This document shows, in pieces, positions 11,246 to 21,614 of a stretch of DNA of 64,000 nucleotides. Numbering within the stretch: position 1 is the first letter of the stretch; every line of letters starts with the position of its first letter. This DNA is from Chytriomyces cf. hyalinus JEL632 (Eukaryota > Chytridiomycota > Chytridiomycetes > Chytridiales > Chytriomycetaceae), in the NCBI GenBank assembly GCA_025435555.1, contig JAIWWG010000018.1, positions 413,496 through 477,495 of the forward strand, given 5' to 3'. The notes under the pieces are model-generated. The model saw only the letters and a program-made list of their open reading frames with translations, was not told the origin of the DNA and did not search any database. The translations under genes were made by a program, and so were the position numbers.

Positions 11246-11878
11246 ATGCTCCGGCAGGCACCAACTCTGCTTACACTGACAATCGACGACGTGCGACGCT
11301 TTCAGGAGCCCATTCAGGCATCAAATACGCATTCACACACCGATGATGAGTTGTGTGAGGGAGAGCACGAGGTGCTGGCATGGTTCAGCGAGCCGGACTC
11401 AGCCGCATCGCATGCACGCTCGGAACAACGAAGCTGGGTCGCTGTAAACAAGCGGCATTTGCAGAATAGTGGTGCGATTTTGTTCTTGGGCTATGTTTGA
11501 CTTTATTTTGGGGTCTTATTGAATTGTATTGTGTCCACTCTCACAGCTTCTCCCGAGTCAAGAAAAAGAGTCAATGTGGATGCGAGCGATACAAATGCCG
11601 TGATCCAAGATCTTTCTGCAGCAAATGGAGCGCCGGCATTTGTCCGAGGCATGGACCAAATTGAAGCGACAAACGCGGTCCGATCCACGCTTTCCATTTC
11701 CGAAAGAATTCGCGGCGTTCGTGCGTCTGCTTCTTCAACGTCACTGCTAAATCCATCTCATGCAAGTTTATCATCGCAAGCAACGGATATTTCAAATTCA
11801 ACAGCCCGACGGTCTACGCGTGCGGCTGCAGTTGCTGGAAGATTTCGTGGAGGCGGAACAGACGCTGCAAGGCGATAA
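11246..11878 (+). CDS. Hypothetical low-complexity protein
   Basis: Two exons joined by an intron from about 11472 (donor GTGCGA) to 11550 (acceptor TCACAG). The reading frame is preserved across the junction. The protein is about 184 residues. The N-terminal part holds hydrophobic-acidic segments (LLTLTIDDVRRF, HEVLAWF). The C-terminal part is Ser/Ala/Arg-rich and ends GRFRGGGTDAARR. No family recognised. It shares a 166-bp divergent upstream region with the membrane protein on the other strand. Confidence 0.5.
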
Positions 11879-11995
11879 TTTCACACTTTTTGCAATAAAC
11901 GTACAGAATGGCTGCACGCACAAAGAAGGGGGTACCAATTTTCGCACTAAAATCTTAAATAAATCCATAAATATTTTTCCCACATACGTAAAAGC

Positions 11996-12793
11996 ATGTT
12001 CTCATCATCCCTTCGCGCGAGTTCAAGTGCTATATTCTCAGTCGCTGCAGCTGCATCCAAGGTATTTCCTGAGTCTTGTGAGTTGAAGTCCCCGAGAGTA
12101 ATCTCCTAAATTCGTTGTTCCCCTTCTACCTTTGCTGCAGAGTAAGAAATCACACATACGCCACGGCCCAACTCGAACCTAAAAACGAAAGCGATATGAA
12201 TAACAGGATATTCAAGCTCCTTCAACAGAGTCATTCTTGTGGGAAATGTGGGCAAAAACCCGGAATTCCGTTCTTTCGAGGGAAAGATGCCCCCAACTCC
12301 TACGGCACCCATGAATGGCAAACCACCCGTATCCACAAATCCATACGCGAACAAAAAACCCGAAACGCAAATCGAAGAACTCAGGGATCGAGGGTGAGAC
12401 TACTTGACCCCCATGTTCGAATATTTTTACTTTCATGACCAAAAGCAAAAAACAGATTGTGGACTTTCAGTGTTGCCACGACCCGCAATTTCAAGAAAAG
12501 CGATGGAGAATGGGTCAAAGAAACTGAATGGCATCGAATCAAGGATTTCTCAAACTCGAAGAAATGGATGTACGTGTGCGGTGCAGCGGGAAAAGGAGCG
12601 CTTGTGATGGTGGAAGGTCGTTTGAAACACAGGGTTGATGAAGAGTCTGGGAGAACGTATACGGACATCATTGCTGGTTTGTTTGTTTGTTTGGGGATAT
12701 ATTCTTATTTTTGTACTGAATATTCGGACAGAAAAAGTGGAAGTTCTTCGTAATTCAAGCGTGATGGAATCGATTGACCGACCATTCATGTAA
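11996..12793 (+). CDS. RIM1: Mitochondrial single-stranded DNA-binding protein
   Basis: Mitochondrial SSB, which coats single-stranded mtDNA during replication. The OB-fold is clear: FNRVILVGNVGKNPEF, then a linker rich in Pro/Asn, WTFSVATTRNFKK, EWHRI, VMVEGRLKHR, GRTYTDIIA, and EKVEVLRNSS after the last intron. Introns of GT-AG type end exons after LRDRG and after TDIIA. A likely mitochondrial presequence (MFSSSLRASSSAIFSVAAAA) starts at 11996, but I could not join it in frame to the FNRV exon. Either an intron is mis-chosen or a base is missing near 12210-12215. Stop TAA at 12791-12793. Confidence 0.88.
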
Positions 12794-12906
12794 AGATGAT
12801 TTGTGTGTTTTTGTCATTATGTGAAGTGTCAGTGTTTGCTGTTTTGGGAAGTCGTTTTTGTCGATAAATCGCGAATGTGAATTATGCTTTTTATATTGTG
12901 CTTCAG

Positions 12907-13673
12907 CTTGGGGGGGCCGAGCATCAGAAGTCAATCACTAGCTTCTTCGCTCGTCGGTCGAGTAATATCCCTCAAACAAAACAGCAATCAGTTCCCTCTG
13001 GTCCTCGGAGACTGCCTCTTGCTGTCGTGGGCGGAACTGAATCCAACACGCTCATCAATTCAGAAAACGCACGCCCAGTCCACATCAAAAGCTCGCATCA
13101 TGAGGAGGTTGGCGAAGGACGGGTGGAAAGTTTTTTTTACTTTCGGACAAACTTTTAATCGTCAAAACTAGCCGCGCCAGATGATTGTCTTGGCGTAAAA
13201 CTCACGGAATTCGGAAAGAAAAACTGGGACAAGGAGAACAGGCCAATGAGAAGGGACAACTACGCGAAAGAAGACTGTGAAATTGTAAAGACGGTCACGC
13301 GCAATAATTGGACGATTTCTGCGACTGCAAATACTACTGCGACTTCGGATGAATTGATTGCGATTGCGAGGACGGCCGGCTGTATTGGGATGCATAGTGA
13401 GTGATAGCATTCATATTTAACTTTGGTAGCTAACCAACCAATGAAATAGGTGGAATTGAGGGCAAATTTACAGTCGGAAAAGACATTTTCAAGCTTGGCT
13501 ATGACCGCAAGCTTTCAACGACATTCGACGCGGACGGAAAAAAAATCAAGTGGCTGCACTCACGTCGAAATTTGCAATTAGAACTCTCGTGTATTAACGC
13601 TGCGCGCAATTCGTTATCAGTAGAGGAGTTTTCGGTTTGGATTGACAGAATCAAGTGTGGACTATTTCATTGA
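12907..13673 (+). CDS. Unknown protein with a canonical PIP box, 5' end unresolved
   Basis: At least three exons. The first recognisable one begins after acceptor TGCTTCAG and carries QKSITSFF (12925-12948), a textbook PCNA-interacting motif (QxxIxxFF) close to the N-terminus, followed by Arg/Ser/Pro-rich disordered sequence. Later exons encode LGVKLTEFGKKNWDKENRP, TVTRNNWTISATANTTA and, after an intron near 13403-13449, a globular-looking end (FTVGKDIFKLGYDRKL; EEFSVWIDRIKCGLFH). No known enzyme domain is recognised. A role at the replication fork is inferred from the PIP box and nothing else. No in-frame ATG is present in the first exon, so an upstream exon is missing from this reading. Confidence 0.5.
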
Positions 13674-13779
13674 GGAAGGACTGTTCTTTATATTATTGTT
13701 TTTATATATTATTTTTCGTACGTTTCGCGTCAAGTAAAAGTTGTCTCCGCAAATAAAAAGTCCAGCCAGCTGAACTTTT

Positions 13780-14434
13780 TTGGTTCTAGAAATAAACACA
13801 TTTCGAGACACCAGTCGCGATGCCTTTGCCAAGCGGATGAGAGGAGAGCTACAGAAGCCTCAGCAAGAGTTCCATGAAGACTTGCAACGTATCAGATTGA
13901 GCTTGATAAAGACTATCCTCAGAGAGGTCAATGCTCTACCAGAACAAGAGCAAGACAATGATGGAGGCGATGATGGTACTTGAGTGGTGCCAGCTACAAG
14001 AAGCCGTCTACCATCTCCAACACAATCACTTGAACGATCCCCAAGAAATCCACACATTCAACAGAGTCCAACAAGCTCAACGTCTTCAGATTCCGACCCA
14101 GCTGGACCAACATGAATGGAAGCAGTGATTCCACAACACCTCACTGCCACTCAGGTCAATGATATCGACCAGTTTCAAGGTGTAAAGTCTCTTCTGAATA
14201 AGTAAGAGAAATATACAACAATGTGACAAGAGTTTTCTGATTCCTACGATACGCCAGAATCTGTAGAAAAACGTCGATATCAAGGCACTGACGTAGCTGA
14301 AATGAAAATGCGATTGACAGAGCAGAGAAATTTCGCAGAGTTCGTTTGCAAGTACCAGGAGTCTCCTTTGCCCAGATGTACTTTACAACAATCGTTCAAA
14401 ACATCAAGATCTAAGCTTCCGAAAAACGCGCTCT
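13780..14434 (+). pseudogene. Single-frame ORF interrupted by four stops
   Basis: One frame reads coding-like sequence for about 650 nt, but it is cut by TGA (13981), TGA (14113), TAA (14203) and TGA (14224) with no frame change. Segments: LQKPQQEFHEDLQRIRLSLI, a Ser/Pro-rich stretch (SPTQSLERSPRNPHIQQSP), and a last open block (SYDTPESVEKRRYQGTDVAE) ending in TGA. No family recognised. It is most simply a decayed gene or transposon fragment. Unnoticed very short introns are the alternative. Confidence 0.35.
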
Positions 14435-14724
14435 GAGGAAATGATGCACTGAAGGAATAAGAACTGAACTGACGCGTTTTCTTCGACGGTTATTTCACTG
14501 TTTTCGTGCATTTTTGAGCGAGTTTTCACGCTGCAACAGCGGTTACCCACACAGCCTTCCCGTGATGCACACCGATCAGCGCAGTTCCAAGCGTGAATAA
14601 TATTTACGCAGATCCAAAAATAAAAATAAAATCTTAAATTGGAAAAGTTTTTGCAAAATGCTTGGTCGCGGTTTCTCTCAATTTTTACCCTATTTTCTCC
14701 CACCGCCAAACCGCCCCTCACACG

Positions 14725-15760
14725 ATGCACTCCACGCCTCAATTTGTCCACAACAACCGTCTCGTCATGGGTCTCGCATCACGCCCCGGATCCATATCCC
14801 CAACAAAGGGTGTATACGATATCATGACCCATCGAACCCCATCTCGCACCAGCCACACCAACGACACTCCACCCATCTCACCCACTGCACTCGATCCGTA
14901 CACCCACAGCGACCCTTTCGGCCATCCTACCACCACATACTTCCACCATCAAGAACTGCAGCGCCAACCCTCACGTCCACGGCTCTCCATCTCATCCAGG
15001 ATTCCCAAAATGTCGCTAGAATGCTTCCTCCAAAGCGCAAGCAGCGAAACAGACTTTCAATCCATCCTGACGATGGAACTGGAAGAAATGCGGACTGCCG
15101 AATGTCTTGGCGCTGTTTGTTTGTACGATGAGAGTGGTGGGGATGCTTTTGATGATGAGGTTTCCGGATTTCTCCGGCCCGGGAAAATGGGAAATGTGAG
15201 GAGGGAGAATGGGATGATGATGTCCGATGAGAGTTTATTGGGCGATGATGATTCCCCGCGGACGGTTGTTATGGATGACGATTTGGAGGCGCATGAGTCG
15301 ATTATGGTGAGTTTGTGTGTGTTTTTGTTTCGAGCCTGGGTGATTTGACCAACATTTTTTCAAACTAAAGGATCCTGACTCCAACTCACTGTTAATGCGC
15401 CGCGAATCTGCCGTCGGGATATTGGAAAGTATGCAATTTTCAGCAATGGACGAACTGCTGCGACACGGCGATTCCTCAAAGCAACACGCACGCGGAGTTG
15501 CCCTCGCTACCGTCGCTGACAGCAAAGAACTACGGTTACTCGAAAGTTTCCATTCAAAAGAAATCAATATTGATGATGTGATTTGTTTGTTGGAGGGCAA
15601 ATCTGTTCCTGCAAGGAGTGCGAATGTTGATGATGAGGAGCAAACTTGGATGGACACCATGTGGCCGTCTAGTTCCGTGTCGGTTGCATTTTTTGTTGGT
15701 GCAGTTGCTGGGATGGCTGTTTCTTCGCTCTTGGCTCTGGGCAGGAAACGACGGTCGTGA
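14725..15760 (+). CDS. Hypothetical tail-anchored protein
   Basis: Two exons (14725-15306, 15371-15760), 323 residues. The first third is Pro/Ser/His/Thr-rich and probably disordered. The middle holds acidic clusters (SGGDAFDDEVSGF, VVMDDDLEAHESIM). The second exon has LLMRRESAVGILESMQFSAM and a single hydrophobic C-terminal segment (VAFFVGAVAGMAVSSLLAL) followed by a basic GRKRRS tail. That is the layout of a tail-anchored protein of the ER or mitochondrial outer membrane. No enzymatic motif or known family. A second ATG at 14767 is possible. 14725 is the first in frame. Confidence 0.65.
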
Positions 15761-16256
15761 TGTGCGGGGTGCATGTTACCAAAACAAATGCTCATTAATT
15801 TTCCAAAACCAAAATTGCTGTAAATAAAAAAGGAATCTGGAACGCGTCTCATCATCGTCAAACTTGGTTCTGAGCTGCGGTTTTTTTTTGTCACTGTGCG
15901 TGGATTTTGTTCCCTGATCATTTGCTCCCGTGTTCCTTGCGAGAGCCCCTGGTTCCCTTGACCCCTTGCGTTCGCAGACTGCCTGTTGGGTTCACGTAAT
16001 GCAATGATGCGTCTTGAAAAGATCGATAACGCGTATTTAACCCGGTCAAGAGGTTTCCTCAAAAATTGCTGTTCTGTTGCAAAGGGTTCGGTTGACGCAT
16101 CTCCTAGAAATTGTTCACAAGTTATCAAGATGTCTCCTAAAAGATTGAGCGATACCCGCTGCACAGACAGTATCTGCAGCAGTTTTATTCATACCCGAGT
16201 GAAAATTTCCGGGAAACAAACGGAGATTTACAAATGACAGAGTTTTAGTCGCAAGA
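15761..16256. other. Intergenic
   Basis: Between the tail-anchored gene and the GPCR gene. A 309-codon open frame on the minus strand (15235-16164) overlaps the second exon of the upstream gene and has no domain, so I treat it as a shadow. Nothing else is supported here. Confidence 0.5.
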
Positions 16257-18119
16257 ATGGGAATCTCCGCGTACAGCCAGCCACTTTGCATCATTGCCGC
16301 GCTATCCACACTGCTGAACCTTATAACGATCGTGTCCTTCTCGTGCGGTGCAAAGAATCTAACGGCAAAAACTTTGGTCACAATGAGTCTTGTCACCGCA
16401 AACCTCCTGTTTGCTGTACCCGCTCTCGTGGCACAAATAGTTCAGCAAGACCATACAGCGTGTATAACTCAAGCCGCGTTCATTCTGTTTGGGATTCTAT
16501 TTCAGCAAATCAGTAGTATCGGGCTGGCGTATGTACGGTTCCAGATTCTCGTCAAGAAACAAAAAGTGACGGTTTCATGGGCGATTCGGTTTATTATTCT
16601 TGCGGTAGTTTTATCGCTTGTGGTGATTGTAATTCCTGTTGGGGTTTTTAACAAGGATTCAGACATGTTAATTCTGCGTCCGAGTAACGCGTTTTGTACG
16701 CTTGATTGGCGGATCCATTCGCCAGAACAATTGATGTTTATGATTCCATCGGAACTACTATTTATCACGGCGCTATTCTGGATCCCATACGCATACGTAC
16801 GCATTTGTAACATTGTCACGGCCACGTTTTCTCAACTGGATTTGACCCAAAGCCACGTGATTCAAACAAACGAGTCGGGTGTATTTCAACCGGACCTTAT
16901 TCGGCGAGAATCGATACATTACTCGTCATCGCGTGGAGGACACGGTTTGGTAAGGCGGCAGAGTATGTTGGGGAAGATGCCGCCTGGAGTTGGGACGGAA
17001 ACTTGTTGTGTTGACACGTTTGGGGCGGCAACGAAAGAGAATTTTCCGAGTTTGCAAAGGCGGCGGTCTCTATCGAATTCTGGGTACGCGGGAAGACCGA
17101 GTTTTGAGAGGAGAAGAAGGATGAGTGCACAGATTTCGGCGACTGCACAGCTTCCAGAATTGAAGGAGACGAGGGAAGGAGGAGGAGGAGAAGGAGGAAG
17201 GGCTTCGTTGAATCGCAGTGCGGCTTTGATGTATTCGTGCCCGCCGCGTTTGGTCAAGATTGACTTTTTAGTGTCGAAAGAAAGCGTCATCACCATCGAC
17301 AAGGCCAACACCAGTCCGCAATCTCTACATTCGCTGCATACGGAACGTAACCATCAAGAAATACCAAAGCCGCGCGAGTTTCAGAGTCCAGCAGAGAACT
17401 CGCCGGATCAGCATCGGGAAGCTGAGTCCCAATCTGTCTGCGCGCAAGAGGCTACTCTTCAAGTAGATAGGACAAAGAGTTTTAAAAGTTTGAACTTATC
17501 CCTGGTGTCTGTCGCCGAGAACTTAACTCACAGTAGTTTTCAAGCAAAGAGTCTTGTGTCCATTGCGCAAGAAGCGTCCTTCTCCCATTCATCCCTCATA
17601 CTGCCACCGGTTCCAGCCCAAATCACAAGCCCTGTAGCGTCCATCGCTGGGTTTGGGTCACAGGGGCCAAGCATTGTACGAATTTCGTTGAACCCATCTC
17701 TTGAGTCCAACAACACGCAGGAACGACCCCGCAAAACATCAATCGAACGCATCAAGAGTTTTGCATCCCAGAAACCATCATTTCTTTCAGACAGAAAGAC
17801 GGAAGCCGGTGTCGTTGCTGAAAACGCGAACCGGCAAAAAGTAGTGTGGACTCAAAGCATACTGATTGTGTTGGCATATTTGATGGGATGGACACCGTAT
17901 TTTGTACTCCTTCTTTTTGAGGCTGCGACTGGAAGTGCGGCGCCGCCCGTGTTTGATTTCTTCAGTGTGTTTATGATTGTGGTGTGGGGGGCAGTGAATC
18001 CAGTGCTTGTGTGGTTTTTTGATGCCGAGATTCGGTCGACGGTGACAAAGAGTGTGTTTGTTGTTTGTGTGGTGGGACGACGGGTGTTTGCGACATGCAA
18101 AGCGGCTTGTACAGCTTGA
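16257..18119 (+). CDS. Class A-like G protein-coupled receptor with very long third loop
   Basis: Intronless, 620 residues, plasma membrane. Seven hydrophobic helices: TM1 about 9-31, TM2 about 40-62, TM3 ending in YVRF (the E/DRY position), TM4, TM5 near 165-185, then an approximately 345-residue Ser-rich third intracellular loop, TM6 with LMGWTPYFVLLLF (the CWxPY position) and TM7 with NPVLVWFF (NPxxY position). Cysteines at the start of TM3 (HTACITQ) and in loop 2 (AFCTLDW) could form the conserved disulfide. The residue seven before the TM7 Asn is Ile, not Lys, so this is not a retinal-binding opsin. Ligand unknown. The long loop holds many RRxS/RRRS-type sites and is a likely phosphorylation platform. 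No signal peptide. Confidence 0.85.
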   Translation: MGISAYSQPLCIIAALSTLLNLITIVSFSCGAKNLTAKTLVTMSLVTANLLFAVPALVAQIVQQDHTACITQAAFILFGILFQQISSIGLAYVRFQILVKKQKVTVSWAIRFIILAVVLSLVVIVIPVGVFNKDSDMLILRPSNAFCTLDWRIHSPEQLMFMIPSELLFITALFWIPYAYVRICNIVTATFSQLDLTQSHVIQTNESGVFQPDLIRRESIHYSSSRGGHGLVRRQSMLGKMPPGVGTETCCVDTFGAATKENFPSLQRRRSLSNSGYAGRPSFERRRRMSAQISATAQLPELKETREGGGGEGGRASLNRSAALMYSCPPRLVKIDFLVSKESVITIDKANTSPQSLHSLHTERNHQEIPKPREFQSPAENSPDQHREAESQSVCAQEATLQVDRTKSFKSLNLSLVSVAENLTHSSFQAKSLVSIAQEASFSHSSLILPPVPAQITSPVASIAGFGSQGPSIVRISLNPSLESNNTQERPRKTSIERIKSFASQKPSFLSDRKTEAGVVAENANRQKVVWTQSILIVLAYLMGWTPYFVLLLFEAATGSAAPPVFDFFSVFMIVVWGAVNPVLVWFFDAEIRSTVTKSVFVVCVVGRRVFATCKAACTA

Positions 18120-18297
18120 AATAAGAGAAATTTGCATTGGTGTGTGATAGAGTGCGTTGCACGGACTTGCCGCTTTTTATCATATCCACTGACCCACTTG
18201 CATGTCTCTCGTGGGGTGCCTGATCCTTTACGACATCTGCACAATGCATCCCAGCAGCATCTTGAATACAGCATGCTCTCTCGCCAGTGTCCACCTC

Positions 18298-18412
18298 TGT
18301 CAGTCTGTCTGTCTGTCTGTCTGCCTGTCTGTCCCTCTCTCTCACATCCCTCCGTCTCTCCGTCTCTCCGTCTCTTCTCTCCGTCTCTCTCGCTGCCTCC
18401 CTCTGCCTCTCA
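18298..18412 (+). repeat. Pyrimidine simple repeat (CTGT/CCGTCT)
   Basis: A run of CTGT units (18300-18330) passes into imperfect TCTCCG and CTCT units. It is a C/T-only-rich microsatellite downstream of the GPCR gene with no coding capacity. Confidence 0.85.
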
Positions 18413-18497
18413 ACGGAGATATGGATAAATGTGGGTGTGTTTGCGGCCAACAGCCAAGCTTGAAACCCTAATAATCAATAAAAAGCGCCGTTTAAAA

Positions 18498-19357
18498 ATG
18501 AAAAGAAAAAAGGGGAAATTTACAAACTCAGCAAAAAAGAAATGGGAGCATTCTCCAACTGGACGGACCAAGGGTCCCGAGCCCGTGTTTGTGTCTGAGG
18601 AGGAGCGAGACCCAGCCATCCTGTATACCAAAGAAGGCAACTGCTGCATGTCCTGTATCTGACAACCCCCCTGACCCTTCACCCTTGACCCTCAACCCCC
18701 ACCCTCTCCTTAGGCTAAGAAGTCACGGGTAAACTCACTCACTCGCAACAAGACCATCATCAAGGCCGACCCCATTGTGCTTCTGATTCTAACCTGCAGT
18801 TGGACTGCTCAATTTGTGCGCCACACATTCTCCCACTCACCACACATGCCCCCCCCCCCCCCCCGCCCCGTTGCTAAAAAACCAAACTTTCCTCGCATTA
18901 GGTTGCCTTTGCGCTTCCAAACTGGCGTGGCGACAGATACCACACCGGTGGTCTCTTCTAAGTCTGCGGCACCCAGGACTTCCTCTATGTCCCCTCCAAC
19001 CGTTCCATCGTCGCAAACCCCAACGCAACCCATCCATACACTTGTCAAACCATCGGAGAGTATGTCGCTACCTTCAAGACTTGGGGTTGCCCTCCTGGAC
19101 TGGAGGACAATGAATTCTGTCAACAGGCAGACCACGCCCTGCACCAGTTGTACATTTCCAGATGGTATGCCCTCGCTGTTGATGAAAACGCGTTGTTTAT
19201 AGAATCCTAAACTCATTCGGAACACACATAGGTTCCAGGCCCTGACAACGATTCTGGACATGTGCCTTGGCTTCACCACCGTCGCCTTCATGTTCTGGCC
19301 AGACCGCGAGCCCCAAAAGTCAACGCGCAACGGCTGGATCGCACTGATTCGAATTCG
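18498..19357 (+). CDS. Claudin/PMP22-like four-helix membrane protein, partly resolved, in-frame stop
   Basis: Exons on the plus strand read: a basic N-terminal exon (ATG 18498; KKGKFTNSAKKKWEHSPTGR), a TM1 exon near 18722-18815 (IIKADPIVLLILTCSWTAQF), an exon from 18902 with ALPNWRGDRYHTGGLF, then VCGTQDFLYV...YTCQTIGEY, and after an intron FQALTTILDMCLGFTTVAFM followed by a donor GTAAG at 19358. The W..GLF..C...C spacing is that of the claudin/PMP22/Sur7 superfamily's first extracellular loop, after TM1. Odd: a TAA at 18959-18961 lies between GLF and VCG, where the family has a sense codon. A 36-nt intron would avoid it but would delete the conserved motif. I could not join the first exon in frame. 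Later exons after 19357 are not found. Confidence 0.5.
18849..18864 (+). repeat. Poly(C) tract inside an intron
   Basis: C16 within the inferred 18816-18901 intron of the claudin-like gene. Tracts like this are hard to sequence and may carry length error. Confidence 0.85.
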
Positions 19358-19738
19358 GTAAGAGTTCCCTTAGGAGTGTACAACGCTCTCCCACGTCTGC
19401 AAACCCTTCAGTATCTTGGCGGTCTGAATATTTCAAACTGTAACGGTCAAGTGCTCTCCAAATGTCCGAACCAGAAAATGATTGCTTTCCGTTTCATTGG
19501 GGAAACCCACCGTTCGCCCAACTTTGTATGGGTCATTCAAGTATTCTGTCACACACACACACGCATGTCCACGTCACTTGCATATGTTTGGCACGACTGC
19601 ATGCTTGAATTTGGAATTTTGTGTGCAAGAATCGTGGGGTTTATTTTATCTGTTTTTATCGTGGGGTGGCAGTGTCTTTATAAAAACCTTTCCTTCAGCC
19701 AACCACACATTCACCCCCCATCCCAAGCATCCATCCGC

Positions 19739-21614
19739 ATGACCACCCAATCGATCCATTCCTCCTCCATCTCAGCTGGTGGCTGGGAAGACATTTCACG
19801 CTTCAAGGTCGAGTACAGCGGCACCGTCAGGCAGATTGTCCTCGACGACTCGCCCATTCATTTTACCCAATTCGCAGAGAAGGTATGCATGAACATCAGA
19901 AGTGGATGTATTGAACTGTATACTCACTTTCAATGCATGGACACAGGCAAGGCAGTGCTTCAAACTGTCTCCCTCGGACACGGTCACTGTGAGTTACAAA
20001 GACGAAGACGGCGACACGATCGCTGTTGATTCAGATGAAGAGATTCGCGATCTTTTGCGCCTTCCCAAAATGCCCAAGCTCGTATTGAGCGTGTTGAGCG
20101 TGCAGAGTGGCGGTGCGACTGTGCCGCGTTACAACAATGAGAACCCGTTCCTGGATTCGAACCAAGTCGAGAGTGAGAGCGAGGTTTCGGTGGGCGGGTT
20201 AGTTAGCGGCTCGGTGGATGCCGAGAACGTGACGGCCATCGAATACCCGGCATTGCCATCCCAGAAATCCGTCTATCCTACGATCTCAGAGTACAACGAT
20301 GACTCACACATCCGCATGCATGATGTCGAATCTGTCGCACCTACGGAGTCTGTCGCGGACTCTCCTCCCCAAGAAACACAACGCAACTTTGAATCCCAAG
20401 ATTCCAAAGACTGCAAAGATAATCACGACATTCCTGGCGGTTTCCCATCCGGTCCATCCTCCTCGCAGGAACATGCGCAGACCGAAAGCGAGCAGACGCC
20501 ACCAAAAAAGACGGTCATTTTCGACATGAGTGAGTTGGTGGAGAAGATTAAGGCGCTTGTGGAGTCTGTCACGCGTGACCCGCAGTTTATGAACACTGCT
20601 GTCGACAAACTGCATGAGGTGAGTCGCGACGGTTTTTTTTTTTTTGAATCTTTTGTCTCATTCGCTGAACCTACATTCAATCAACAGTTTGCCGATGCAA
20701 GTAAACACCACTTCGAAGAACTCTTCAAACTCTTTAACGAAATGCTCAGTAAACACTTCAATTCGGATGGATCCACCAGCACGGGTGCACCACGGGGATA
20801 CACAATCATTTTCCAAGAAGGCCAAGCATCCTCATCGCGTGACCCACAATCTGCCCCTGATTCAACTCGCAACCCTTGGAACCCTGTTATCCACATTTGC
20901 ACTGGAATCAATGACAAATGCCGACACTTGCACAACACAGAATCCTCAACAACCGCCACAGAAACTATCCGCCAAGCCGCGAACAGCACAGCTGAAACTC
21001 TTCGCAACGCTATCGAAGCCAGCCGCGTCCAAGCCGCCGCCACACGTGCACAGACTGCATCCACTGCACGTGCTGCGGCAACTGAAACTCAGCAACAGAT
21101 TGGAACAGCCATTCAGACGGCGTTGAGTGCTGTGGGTGGTGTGTTGCAGAGTGTTGGGCGACAAGTTTCGGCTTCTCGTGAAGCTGGGAGAACGAGCCCT
21201 GCGGATGTCGCGCCACGCTGGACTTATACTACTTGTGATGTGTGTGGTTTGAAAGGGTTCACGGGTCCACGGTTCAAGTGTTCCGTTTGTCGTGATTATG
21301 ACTTGTGTGGAGTTTGTTACTTTACGGCGTTGCAGAAGAAGAGCGAGGAAGATGAAGTACCTCTGAGAAAAGCTGGAGATGGTGAACCTGCTAATCAGAG
21401 TCGCTCCAACGGTCATGATGCAAGTCATGAATTTACTCGTATTGACCATCCAAACGATTCGAATCGCAGCCAAATTGATGAGCAAGTAGACCGCGTATTG
21501 GAGATGGGCATTAGTGAAGGTATTCCAAGAAGTCGCGTTCAAGAACTTGTTGTACATTTTGGTGGGGATTTGGATCGGGTTGTTGAAGTGTTGCTGGCGG
21601 AGCAGATGGATTAG
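19739..21614 (+). CDS. SQSTM1/NBR1-like autophagy receptor (PB1-ZZ-UBA)
   Basis: Three exons (19739-19882, 19947-20618, 20688-21614), about 580 residues. PB1 domain about 20-105, with the acidic OPCA-type motif YKDEDGDTIAVDSDEEI. A long low-complexity and helical middle (FADASKHHFEELFKLFNEML; Ala/Thr-rich helix). ZZ zinc finger about 455-490 (CDVCGLKGFTGPRFKCSVCR, DYDLCGVCYF). C-terminal UBA about 535-578 (VDRVLEMGISEGIP, VVHFGGDLDRVVEVLL). This is the domain order of selective-autophagy receptors that polymerise through PB1 and bind ubiquitin by UBA. The FW/Ig-like domain that marks NBR1 is not seen. Candidate Atg8-binding motifs (WEDI, EYPAL, VYPTI) are visible but unproven. The second intron is in frame (69 nt), so it could be retained. 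Confidence 0.88.

Noticed and set aside
15235-16164. 309-codon minus-strand ORF
   Set aside because: It overlaps the second exon of the tail-anchored gene and has no domain or splice signals of its own.
18298-18412. CRISPR-like or other regular repeat array
   Set aside because: Units are 4-6 nt and contiguous with no spacers. It is a microsatellite.
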